A stretch of DNA of 64,000 nt, from the NCBI GenBank assembly GCA_001771815.1, contig MEPU01000007.1, positions 1 through 64,000 on the forward strand. Reading direction: 5' to 3'. This stretch comes from Bdellovibrionales bacterium RIFCSPHIGHO2_01_FULL_40_29. GTDB taxonomy: Bacteria; Bdellovibrionota; Bdellovibrionia; Bdellovibrionales; Bdellovibrionaceae. Under the pieces are notes generated by a model, which worked only from the letters and a program-made list of their open reading frames with translations, was not told the DNA's origin and searched no databases. Position 1 is the stretch's first letter; every line of letters starts with the position of its first letter. The translations under genes and the position numbers were made by a program. Of this stretch, positions 16,301 to 23,861 are shown one piece after another.

Positions 16301-17011
16301 ATGAAGAAAAATATATTTGTGATTGCGATGTTGATGTTTTTTCAGAGTCTTGCAATGGCCCAAATGCCTGTTGCTAATGAAAAATCGAATGCCATAACAT
16401 ATTATGCTAATGAGTTTGCTGATATTATCAATCGTGTTCAATTAGAAAAAGATACAGCGTACATGGTTTCAACTGTTAAGGTAGCTGATGCCTGTGTGAC
16501 AATGATGAATAAAAATCAAATTTTAGGAAAAGTGGGCGAAACTATTTTTAAAGAGCTCACGAAAAATTCCAGCAAGTACCCCAATTTATTAGATGGTGGT
16601 AAAGTAAAGAAATCCTGCCGTAAGTATGAAGAAATGAATGATAATCAACGGGCATTGGTGTGGGTTTTAGTCATGACCACAATGGCTCATTTCGAAAGCT
16701 CATGCAGTGACAAAGCTAAAGCAAAAGGTCCTAATGGAATGGCCTATGGATACTTTCAATTGCATAAAGGCAAAGAAAATTTATACGTTAAAGGCAAAGG
16801 TTCTTGTGTTAAAAATGCCAGCGGAAATGCAGCGCTTGCCAGCAAGTGCGCCTTGGGAATGTTAGAGAAACAAATGGAGCGTTCTTCAGGAGTGCTTTTT
16901 GATAACAAATCTTACTGGGAAGTCTTACGACCAATAGGTCCGGCTCAAAAGTCTCAGCATATCGCCAAAGCTCTCGCAAAATCATCGTTGTGTAATCCAG
17001 CGGTTATGTAA
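16301..17011 (+). CDS. Secreted lysozyme-fold (lytic-transglycosylase-like) protein
   Basis: A 236-residue exported protein (signal cleaved near AMAQMP). The segment MAHFESSCSDKAKA followed by GPNGMAYGYFQLH resembles the catalytic-glutamate helix and the G-x-G-x-FQ motif of lytic transglycosylases and goose-type lysozymes, with Glu about residue 131 as the candidate catalytic residue. Cysteines around it suggest disulfides. A peptidoglycan-cleaving role, in the cell's own wall or in prey, is inferred. The family assignment is by motif only. Confidence 0.65.
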   Translation: MKKNIFVIAMLMFFQSLAMAQMPVANEKSNAITYYANEFADIINRVQLEKDTAYMVSTVKVADACVTMMNKNQILGKVGETIFKELTKNSSKYPNLLDGGKVKKSCRKYEEMNDNQRALVWVLVMTTMAHFESSCSDKAKAKGPNGMAYGYFQLHKGKENLYVKGKGSCVKNASGNAALASKCALGMLEKQMERSSGVLFDNKSYWEVLRPIGPAQKSQHIAKALAKSSLCNPAVM

Positions 17012-17360
17012 AATGAATACGATCGGCTATTTTTAACCAATTTTTTTCTGAAAAGAAAATACAAAGTGCGGTCAGCGGGATCAGAAATAAGATCCCGAAG
17101 GCCATCATCAGTAAAATCAATTTGGTCTGCAAATCATCAGTGGGATAAATCCAAATACTGGTGACCAGTAGGCCAACAAATCCCAATGACATCATCTGCA
17201 AGGCAATAAAAACAAATACGGTAGCTAGCAGACTTTTACGCATCACGCGCAGTGTTTTGAGAAGGATGAGAATCATTCTTTTTTCAAGTTGACGGATGGC
17301 ATATTGATAGGCCACCTGTCCGATCAGGTGCGAGAAAATCGTATTTATCCAGCTTTTCAT
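17004..17360 (-). CDS. Two-helix membrane protein, holin/DUF1469-like
   Basis: A 118-residue protein with a basic N-terminal helix and two long hydrophobic segments (about 43-68 and 80-105). It resembles the YqjE/DUF1469 (phage-holin-superfamily-3-like) proteins that usually accompany DUF883 proteins, and here it overlaps the DUF883 gene by 4 bases (ATGA). Its role is unknown; related pairs are stress-induced and membrane-associated. The 3' end overlaps the convergent lysozyme-fold gene by 8 bases. Confidence 0.65.
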   Translation of the reverse strand: MKSWINTIFSHLIGQVAYQYAIRQLEKRMILILLKTLRVMRKSLLATVFVFIALQMMSLGFVGLLVTSIWIYPTDDLQTKLILLMMAFGILFLIPLTALCIFFSEKNWLKIADRIHFT

Positions 17361-17614
17361 TTTGAATCATCCTTGGATTGACGTCCAAAAATCAATCCAA
17401 TAACAAAGGCGATAACTCCAACAGTGATTAAAGTCGTCCAGGGGCTTTGTTTCAGTTTTTCTTCAACTTCATGTTTAGTTTGACTGACTTGAGACTCGGC
17501 GGTGTCTTTGAGCTCTTGAAGGTGAGGCTTTAGATCATCAAGGGCATTTTTACCTAATTTTTCAAGTTTTTCGATGGCCTCAGTCAAAGACTTTGAATTT
17601 CGAATATCTGACAT
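17357..17614 (-). CDS. DUF883-like membrane-anchored protein (YqjD/ElaB type)
   Basis: An 85-residue protein: an amphipathic, coiled-coil-prone N-terminal part (residues 5-55) and a C-terminal transmembrane helix with the family ending GLIFGRQ. YqjD/ElaB proteins anchor in the inner membrane and bind ribosomes in stationary phase. AAGGA lies 9 bases before the start. First gene of a two-gene operon with the holin-like gene. Confidence 0.75.
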   Translation of the reverse strand: MSDIRNSKSLTEAIEKLEKLGKNALDDLKPHLQELKDTAESQVSQTKHEVEEKLKQSPWTTLITVGVIAFVIGLIFGRQSKDDSK

Positions 17615-17754
17615 GGTGGTGATCCTTTGTGGTCTTATAGTAACCTATCGGTTGAATTTTATGAATAATTCATGGTTAGAGGCTGCTGAATAAAATCAAG
17701 TTGCCCGACCTTGGGATAGTCTATATATAAGGCCTTCTGAATAAGGAGATTTGT

Positions 17755-18366
17755 ATGATTCCATTTATGTCTGTTTTGGTGATGACTTTGATTCTGGGGA
17801 TTTCAGCTTATGCGGAAGAGACTCCATCCATACAATCGTTAGATGAACTGAATCCCTTTGCAGAAAATATAGAAAGCCTTTTAAATGAAATGGATCAAGA
17901 TTACGAACTTGAAACCGGAAGGTCTGCTTTTGAAATTACAATTCCCAATTTTACAGAAGCGAGCTGTAAGCAAAAGGGTTGCGAGATTTATGCTCAAATT
18001 GTAAAATCCGAACAAAAACTATATCTTTATATTCAAGGAATTTTACAGACCTCATGGAGTGTTTCAACAGGACTTCCAAAATATGAAACTCCTCATTTAA
18101 ACACTCATCCGAATGGCCGTATTTATGATGCCTATACTTCGAAAAAGTTTCCAGGTGGAGATTACAAAGGACTGGGAAACATGCCCTATGCCGTTTTTAT
18201 TGAAGGTGGATTTGCGATTCATGGAACAGCTGAATCAAATTGGCCAAAGTTAGGTCGAAAGGCATCTCATGGTTGTATACGGATTCATCCAGACAATGCC
18301 CTTTATTTTAACCGCTTGGTTCGTGAAGCGGGTGTTAGAAACACATGGGTCTCTGTTCAAGAGTAG
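17755..18366 (+). CDS. L,D-transpeptidase (YkuD domain)
   Basis: A 203-residue exported enzyme (signal cleaved after AYA near residue 20). The YkuD active-site motif is complete: His156 in AIHGTAES, then SHGCIRIH with His172 and catalytic Cys174. These enzymes make 3-3 crosslinks in peptidoglycan or attach proteins to it. A YIQG strand at about 92 begins the domain. The start has AAGGAG 7 bases upstream. An extra pair of cysteines (SCKQKGCE, 71 and 76) before the domain may form a disulfide. Confidence 0.92.
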   Translation: MIPFMSVLVMTLILGISAYAEETPSIQSLDELNPFAENIESLLNEMDQDYELETGRSAFEITIPNFTEASCKQKGCEIYAQIVKSEQKLYLYIQGILQTSWSVSTGLPKYETPHLNTHPNGRIYDAYTSKKFPGGDYKGLGNMPYAVFIEGGFAIHGTAESNWPKLGRKASHGCIRIHPDNALYFNRLVREAGVRNTWVSVQE

Positions 18367-18496
18367 TCATATTAGAAATTAATAAATGATTTTTTGCCCC
18401 ATGTTTTTTTTTACAAGGCTTTAAATGATTTTGAATCATGGTCTTGCCCTTGCAATTTCTAACTCGGTAGCCAGTCGGGCTGCTGAGGAGAATAAA

Positions 18497-18682
18497 ATGA
18501 TTGATTCAGAGCAAATCCCACCTGAAGTCCATAAAAAAGTACCCCATTACGTTGTTAAGAAACAACTTTCTGAACATGATAAGTTTCAAGACTCAAACTC
18601 TGCACGTTCGGATGATCTTGATGTTTTGATGACAGAAACATTCGAAGAATCGCCGGCTCCAGGCGAGGAGCAGGCACCATGA
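18497..18682 (+). CDS. Small hydrophilic protein
   Basis: A 61-residue acidic protein without hydrophobic segments. The frame is open from 18425, but the ATG at 18497 has GAGGAG 6 bases upstream and is preferred. It overlaps the next gene by 4 bases (ATGA), so the two are translationally coupled. No family was recognised. Confidence 0.55.
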   Translation: MIDSEQIPPEVHKKVPHYVVKKQLSEHDKFQDSNSARSDDLDVLMTETFEESPAPGEEQAP

Positions 18683-19032
18683 AGTCTGGTAAGCGCCAAG
18701 ATATTATTTCAGAGCAAGAATTTAATAAAAGAGTAAGAAATTTTTCACAAATGCCTCGCCGGGATAGCCCAGGCGATTCTGAAGTTGATACACGCGCTGA
18801 GTATCTTTTGGGTGTCAATTTTGATCCTGAAGAGACAGAAGAATCAAATCGCGATGAGAGTGGTGAAAAAATTTATGCTGATGACAGGTCAACAGCACCC
18901 AGCGAGGTTCCCAGTGATATCAATCAAGCTGATGATGATCCCGAAGCTCGCGTTCCAAGTTCTGCTCAGGTGGTATCGGCACAAAAACCATCCCCTCGTG
19001 GGGATTTTGATAAGCGTTCTGATACCAATTAA
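18679..19032 (+). CDS. Hydrophilic, probably disordered protein
   Basis: A 117-residue protein rich in D, E, S, R and P, with no predicted globular core or membrane segment. It is coupled to the preceding 61-residue gene by an ATGA overlap. The function is unknown; both may be intrinsically disordered stress or structural proteins. Confidence 0.5.
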   Translation: MKSGKRQDIISEQEFNKRVRNFSQMPRRDSPGDSEVDTRAEYLLGVNFDPEETEESNRDESGEKIYADDRSTAPSEVPSDINQADDDPEARVPSSAQVVSAQKPSPRGDFDKRSDTN

Positions 19033-19041
19033 TTAATGAAA

Positions 19042-19437
19042 TTATTGTAACTGAGATGCGATGGCTGTTTCTAGGGCTAGCATAGCCTTTCGAAGCTCAC
19101 CTAACGGGAGCATAATGGAAGAGTCTGCTTTGATGGCTCCAAGTAAACCATGTGAGTGCTCTGCATCCAGGCGCACTAAGTTTTTTACGGCTGCATTTAT
19201 GGCAGAAGCATCAAATGGCGTATTTTTTTTATCATCGACAATAGTGTCAATTTGAATAATCAACTCTGAAAATTGTCGAAGCCACATAAAGCGCGGATCA
19301 TTTAATGATAAATTTAAAAGCTCATACGGAGGATACTTTCGACCATCTTGTTTTTCAGCTAATTCGGCCTGAAATAATAAAAGCCCACGGTGAAATTTCA
19401 CTAATGCCAAACTGAGGTCTCGCAATATGGGCTTCAT
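19042..19437 (-). CDS. Helical protein of unknown function
   Basis: A 131-residue all-helical cytoplasmic protein with leucine-rich amphipathic helices and a short loop DAEHSHG. AAAGGA lies 6 bases before the ATG. It is convergent with the 117-residue gene. No family was recognised. Confidence 0.6.
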   Translation of the reverse strand: MKPILRDLSLALVKFHRGLLLFQAELAEKQDGRKYPPYELLNLSLNDPRFMWLRQFSELIIQIDTIVDDKKNTPFDASAINAAVKNLVRLDAEHSHGLLGAIKADSSIMLPLGELRKAMLALETAIASQLQ

Positions 19438-19536
19438 AGAATTCCTTTCAAGGTGAGTCTAGAGATTATAATAATCGAACCAGATCAAAAAATTCAATGG
19501 CAATTCCTTATCAAGGCATGCTAACTTTTTATCCAC

Positions 19537-21786
19537 GTGGGACATCTTTCTGATTTAATTCTTGATTTGGGTTTAATATTAATGGCTGCCGCCATTGTGA
19601 CACTGATTTTTAAAAAGCTTAAACAGCCCGTTGTTCTGGGTTATTTGATTGCGGGATTTTTTGTTGGGCCTCACTTTGGTTGGTTGCCTTCCGTTAAAGA
19701 TATTTCCAGTATTACGATCTGGGCTGAGATTGGTGTTATTTTTATGCTTTTTGGTTTGGGCTTAGAGTTTAGTTTTAAAAAACTATCTCAAGTCGGGAAA
19801 AGTGCTTCGATTACAGCCAGCTATGAAATTCTTTTTATGTTGGGTGCGGGTTATTCGGTCGGTCAAATTTTAGATTGGTCCAAAATGGACAGCTTGTTTT
19901 TGGGGGGAATTCTTTCTATTTCTTCGACGACAATTATCGTGCGGGCGTTTGAAGAATTGAATCTGAAAGGCAAGGGTTTTGTTTCTTTAGTTTTTGGAGT
20001 TTTGATTGTCGAAGATTTGTTGGCTATTTTGCTTTTGGTTTTACTTTCGTCTGTTGCTGTGACACAGACCTTGTCCGGAGCTGAGTTGGGTTTTTCAGCT
20101 CTGCGATTGGCTTTTTTCTTGGTGGTTTGGTTTTTACTAGGGATTTATATTTTACCGGTTTTTTTACGTCAGTTTAAGGATTATCTTTCGGATGAAACCA
20201 TGTTGATCGTGTCATTGGGGTTGTGTCTGATGATGGTTATCATTGCCAGTAAAGTGGGATTTTCTCCGGCACTCGGTGCCTTTATCATGGGATCCATTCT
20301 AGCAGAAACACCAAAAGGCCATCGTGTCGAACAGTTGATTCTGCCGGTGAAGAATTTATTTTCAGCAGTCTTTTTTGTTTCGGTGGGAATGATGTTGGAT
20401 ATGAAGGTGATGGCCGAGTATTATCCCATTATTTTGTTGTTAACTGTGGTGACGATTATCGGTAAATTCCTGAGCACGACAGTGGGGTCAATAATTTCTG
20501 GTCGTAGTTTAAAAAACTCTGTTCAAGCGGGTATGAGTTTAGCCCAAATTGGTGAGTTCTCTTTTATCATTGCAACACTGGGGATGACTTTAAAAGTCAC
20601 CAGTGGATTTCTTTATCCGATCGCAGTGGCTGTGTCAGCATTAACAACTTTGACAACTCCTTATTTGATTCAGCTCTCGGATCCTTTTTATAGTTGGATC
20701 GAAAAAAAATTGCCATCATCAGTCAAGGACACTTTGGCTGTTTATGAAACGGCAATGTCGACGAATTCAGAAGAAAATGTATTATCCCTTTTGTGGCGTG
20801 AGTATGGAATTAAAATTGTGCTTAATTCAATTGTTGTGATAGCTATTACATTGGGTATCTATCATTTTATTTTGCCAATCATCGGTGGAAGAATTGGTAT
20901 TGAGGCTCCGATTGATTTGATTGCTTGCGGGTTGGCTTTGATTCTGACGGCTCCTTTTTTGTGGGCTGTTGCGGTAGGGGGGCCGGCGCATACAGCTGTA
21001 TACCGAGTCACAACGGCTGAACAATTGCGTAAATTGCAAATTGGGATATCAATTTTTCGTTTTATTTTGGGGACGCTGCTTGTTGGATTTATTGTGATGC
21101 GATTCACCTCAATCTTGGCCATTTCAGGAATTGTTTTAGTTGCATTTGCCGGTCTTGGAGCCTTGATCTTTAGTCGTTTTTCAGAACCTATATACCACCG
21201 TATTGAAAGTCGATTTATTTCGAATCTCACTCAGAATGAACGCGACGCTATGGCAAAAAATAAACCTGTTGCTAAACTGGCTCCATGGAATGCCGTATTG
21301 GCAGAGTATACGATGACGGCTTATTCTCCATTAATTGCAAAAACATTACAGCAATCTCAAATCAAAGAAGAGTATGGGATTACTGTGGCTATGATTGAGC
21401 GCGGTGAGCAACGTATTTTAGCTCCGACCCGTGATGTGCTTTTGCTACCTAATGATAAATTATTTTTAATTGGAACTGATGAACAGTTGATGCAAATCAA
21501 AGAGGTCATAGAACGTCAAGCGACTGCGGAGGCCCTGCCTCCGGTTTTGGGATCATTTGGTTTAACCTCGTTGACGTTGCTTCCCACAGATCCCTTTGTA
21601 AATAAACCCATCCGCGAGTGTGGCCTGCGAGAGGCCGTGAATGGGTTGATCGTCGGTATCGAGCGCGAGGGCGAACGTATTTTAAGTCCAGACTCGGCCA
21701 TGCACTTGTTGCCACGGGATTTAGTTTGGATTGTGGGCGATAAAGATCTTATTCGTGATCTTCACTCGACCGTGGTTTCGAGTTAG
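19537..21786 (+). CDS. KefB-like monovalent cation:proton antiporter with two TrkA-C domains
   Basis: A 749-residue CPA2-family antiporter. The first about 400 residues hold 12-13 membrane segments with family motifs (KKLKQPVVLGYLIAGFFVGP, GLGLEFS, FSPALGAFIMG). Further membrane helices follow around 420-560, and two RCK_C/TrkA-C ligand-binding domains end the protein (about 575-660 and 670-749, each with an LLPxD turn). There is no RCK_N nucleotide-binding domain, unlike classic KefB/KefC. It exchanges K+ or Na+ for protons across the inner membrane. Translation starts at GTG without a strong Shine-Dalgarno sequence. The stop overlaps the convergent ROK gene by 4 bases. Confidence 0.9.
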   Translation: MGHLSDLILDLGLILMAAAIVTLIFKKLKQPVVLGYLIAGFFVGPHFGWLPSVKDISSITIWAEIGVIFMLFGLGLEFSFKKLSQVGKSASITASYEILFMLGAGYSVGQILDWSKMDSLFLGGILSISSTTIIVRAFEELNLKGKGFVSLVFGVLIVEDLLAILLLVLLSSVAVTQTLSGAELGFSALRLAFFLVVWFLLGIYILPVFLRQFKDYLSDETMLIVSLGLCLMMVIIASKVGFSPALGAFIMGSILAETPKGHRVEQLILPVKNLFSAVFFVSVGMMLDMKVMAEYYPIILLLTVVTIIGKFLSTTVGSIISGRSLKNSVQAGMSLAQIGEFSFIIATLGMTLKVTSGFLYPIAVAVSALTTLTTPYLIQLSDPFYSWIEKKLPSSVKDTLAVYETAMSTNSEENVLSLLWREYGIKIVLNSIVVIAITLGIYHFILPIIGGRIGIEAPIDLIACGLALILTAPFLWAVAVGGPAHTAVYRVTTAEQLRKLQIGISIFRFILGTLLVGFIVMRFTSILAISGIVLVAFAGLGALIFSRFSEPIYHRIESRFISNLTQNERDAMAKNKPVAKLAPWNAVLAEYTMTAYSPLIAKTLQQSQIKEEYGITVAMIERGEQRILAPTRDVLLLPNDKLFLIGTDEQLMQIKEVIERQATAEALPPVLGSFGLTSLTLLPTDPFVNKPIRECGLREAVNGLIVGIEREGERILSPDSAMHLLPRDLVWIVGDKDLIRDLHSTVVSS

Positions 21787-22688
21787 TCAGTTATTGTTTC
21801 TTGCGCAAGAGCCCAAGCTCCATACAAAGCTGGATTTGAAAGAGTCGTCAGAGCTATTTGAGGCACAGGTTGCTTCCGTTCAGTGCACCATTTTGAAAGC
21901 AGACTGAAAGTGTTATCAAGAAAATAGGAAGCTGCATTTGTGAAACCTCCGGCGAGTACAAAATTTTGAGATTCAAAAACTAAATTTAAATTATAAATAA
22001 ATTGAGCTAAATGAAGTGAATACAAGTTGAACTGTTTCATAACGATAGGGTCCTGTAAGGAAGCCATTTTTAAAATATCTAACATGGAGATTTCGGGTTG
22101 AAAAAGCAGTTCACGGGTTTTAGTTAAAAAATGTGAGCCTGCAATATAACCCTCTGCACACCCTGCGTTTCCACAAGCGCACCAGGTTTCAAGGGCCTGT
22201 GAATTTAAAATCTGATGTCCGATTTCGGGGTGTTGATTTTGACTCGTTCGAAATATTTTTCCATTATTAATAATTCCAACACCTAAACCTGTGCCCAGAG
22301 CAATCATAGCAAGTGATTGTTTGCCTTTGAATTGACCGACTTTGAATTCGCCCATCACGGCACTTGCGGCATCATTTTCTAGAGCGACTGGAATATTCAG
22401 AAGTTTGCTCATTTCTTCTTGAATGGGAGCATGGCCCCAATTTAAATTTGTTGGATTTTGAAGTTTTCCAGATTGGGTGTCTAGCGGTCCAGCGCAAGCA
22501 ATTCCGCAAGACTGAATATTAGGATAGAGACGAAGATAATCGTTCGCCAAAATTTCCAAAGCGGCTTTCCCATGGTTCCAAGAACTTGTTGGTGTTGGAA
22601 CAGTTTTTTGATTTAGGAGGGTTCCTGTGGCATCAATGACTGCAGCTTGAATTTTTGTGCCACCAATATCAAAACAAAGAGTCTGCAT
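21783..22688 (-). CDS. ROK-family sugar kinase
   Basis: A roughly 300-residue ROK kinase. Seen: the N-terminal ATP-binding FDIGGTKIQ, the catalytic ENDAAS loop, GTGLGVGII, EIGHQIL, and the zinc motif CACGNAGC. The zinc motif and lack of a DNA-binding domain favour a glucokinase or fructokinase. In the trehalose operon the probable role is to phosphorylate glucose released by trehalase. The frame is open to a TTG at 22736 inside the MarR gene; possible ATG starts are 22727, 22703 and 22688, none with a strong ribosome-binding site, and a 7-bp hairpin lies just ahead. Confidence 0.88.
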   Translation of the reverse strand: MQTLCFDIGGTKIQAAVIDATGTLLNQKTVPTPTSSWNHGKAALEILANDYLRLYPNIQSCGIACAGPLDTQSGKLQNPTNLNWGHAPIQEEMSKLLNIPVALENDAASAVMGEFKVGQFKGKQSLAMIALGTGLGVGIINNGKIFRTSQNQHPEIGHQILNSQALETWCACGNAGCAEGYIAGSHFLTKTRELLFQPEISMLDILKMASLQDPIVMKQFNLYSLHLAQFIYNLNLVFESQNFVLAGGFTNAASYFLDNTFSLLSKWCTERKQPVPQIALTTLSNPALYGAWALAQETITD

Positions 22689-23097
22689 TAAAAGAGCTTT
22701 CATTGTGCGTTTGGTTGAGACTTTCATAAATCTCAACTAATGGTCCAAAATTAAGTCCTCCAAAATTTTTTTCTAAAATGGGAATCAAATTATCCAAGCG
22801 TTTTTTTCCTTCACGCGAGAGCATCAGAATTTTTTTTCTAAGATCCTTGGGATCTGATGCAATAAAAATACACTTCTTTTTTTCTAGTCGCTTTAGTATT
22901 TGAGTCAGCGAGCTTGGTTGCATCGAAAGAGAATTGGCTAAAGTCTGAGCTGTACACCCTGGAAGATCTTTGAGCTTTCCCAATACCACCCACTGCATTA
23001 AACTCAGATCATAATCTTTTTCAAACTCTAGGTTAAGATCTTGAAGTTTGCGTGCAATCGAAATCAAATTAGACAGGCCGGTTGAGTCAAAGTTCAC
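22669..23097 (-). CDS. MarR-family transcriptional regulator
   Basis: A 142-residue winged-helix protein. Helices LMQWVVLGKLKDLPG and CTAQTLANSLSMQPSSLTQILKRLEKK give the helix-turn-helix, followed by the wing DPKDLRKKILMLS. It lies inside the otsA-otsB-ROK operon, overlapping otsB by 4 bases (ATGA), so it probably autoregulates this operon. The ligand is unknown. Confidence 0.88.
   Translation of the reverse strand: MNFDSTGLSNLISIARKLQDLNLEFEKDYDLSLMQWVVLGKLKDLPGCTAQTLANSLSMQPSSLTQILKRLEKKKCIFIASDPKDLRKKILMLSREGKKRLDNLIPILEKNFGGLNFGPLVEIYESLNQTHNESSFNADSLF
22714..22737 (-). promoter_or_regulatory. Hairpin near the ROK kinase start
   Basis: GTTGAGA (22714-22720) and TCTCAAC (22731-22737) form a 7-bp stem with a 10-base loop. 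On the reverse strand it lies 11 bases ahead of the ATG at 22703, at the end of the marR coding region, and could tune translation of the kinase. Confidence 0.35.
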
Positions 23098-23861
23098 TTG
23101 TTTTTCTCCGCATTGAGTTGGACTATTTTTTTTAATAGCAAAGTGATTTCACTTTGACGTTCTAAAAAATACTTTGCATGTGAAAGTTTCTTTTTTCCAA
23201 TTCGAACACTAAAAATACGTTCATCAGGCAAACTAAAAATATCTTCATCAGTATCATCATCGCCAACATACAATGCTCGAGTGGCGCCGGTTTCAAGCAT
23301 CAATTCCATTAATGCAATACCCTTATGAGGTGCTCCCATGGGAATCAAATTCAATACCGATTTACCCATAATTAGTCGCGGTGAATTCTCGAGTGTGCTG
23401 ACTATTTGAAGGAGCTGACTTTTGGCTTCTTTTTTGCGTCGACACTTACGATAGTGAAGGGCTAAAGAAAATATTTTATCCTCAACTTCAATTCCATCGA
23501 TAGGGTTGCTTTCAAGTATTGATTCAAAATGCTCTTTCCATTGGGCGGTAATTCCTTGAGCTTTTTTTATTCTGTTGGCTTGAGATTTTAATCCTTCGAG
23601 TCCATGGTTTCCGACAGTAAACTTCACTGAATCGGGAAGTCGTGTATTCAAATCATCACGGCTTCGGCCAGAAATAACAGCAACAGGGACTAGTGCGCAA
23701 ATTTTTTTCAATAGACTTTCAGTCTGTGAATTCATGTTTGCGGCACCCGGATCTCGAACAATCTTTGCCAGTGTCCCATCAAAATCAAAAGCATAAAGAG
23801 TCTTTGTGAATGAAAGAGCTTCTAAAAGTTTAAGTGGTGTTGTTCCTAAAAAATGTTTCAT
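23094..23861 (-). CDS. otsB: Trehalose-6-phosphate phosphatase
   Basis: A 255-residue HAD-superfamily phosphatase. Motif I is DFDGTLA (Asp26 nucleophile, Asp28), motif II VISGRS, and the last motif GDDDTDEDIF binds Mg2+. These are diagnostic of OtsB, which removes phosphate from trehalose-6-phosphate. It overlaps otsA by 4 bases upstream and marR by 4 bases downstream, so synthesis is coupled. Confidence 0.95.
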   Translation of the reverse strand: MKHFLGTTPLKLLEALSFTKTLYAFDFDGTLAKIVRDPGAANMNSQTESLLKKICALVPVAVISGRSRDDLNTRLPDSVKFTVGNHGLEGLKSQANRIKKAQGITAQWKEHFESILESNPIDGIEVEDKIFSLALHYRKCRRKKEAKSQLLQIVSTLENSPRLIMGKSVLNLIPMGAPHKGIALMELMLETGATRALYVGDDDTDEDIFSLPDERIFSVRIGKKKLSHAKYFLERQSEITLLLKKIVQLNAEKNK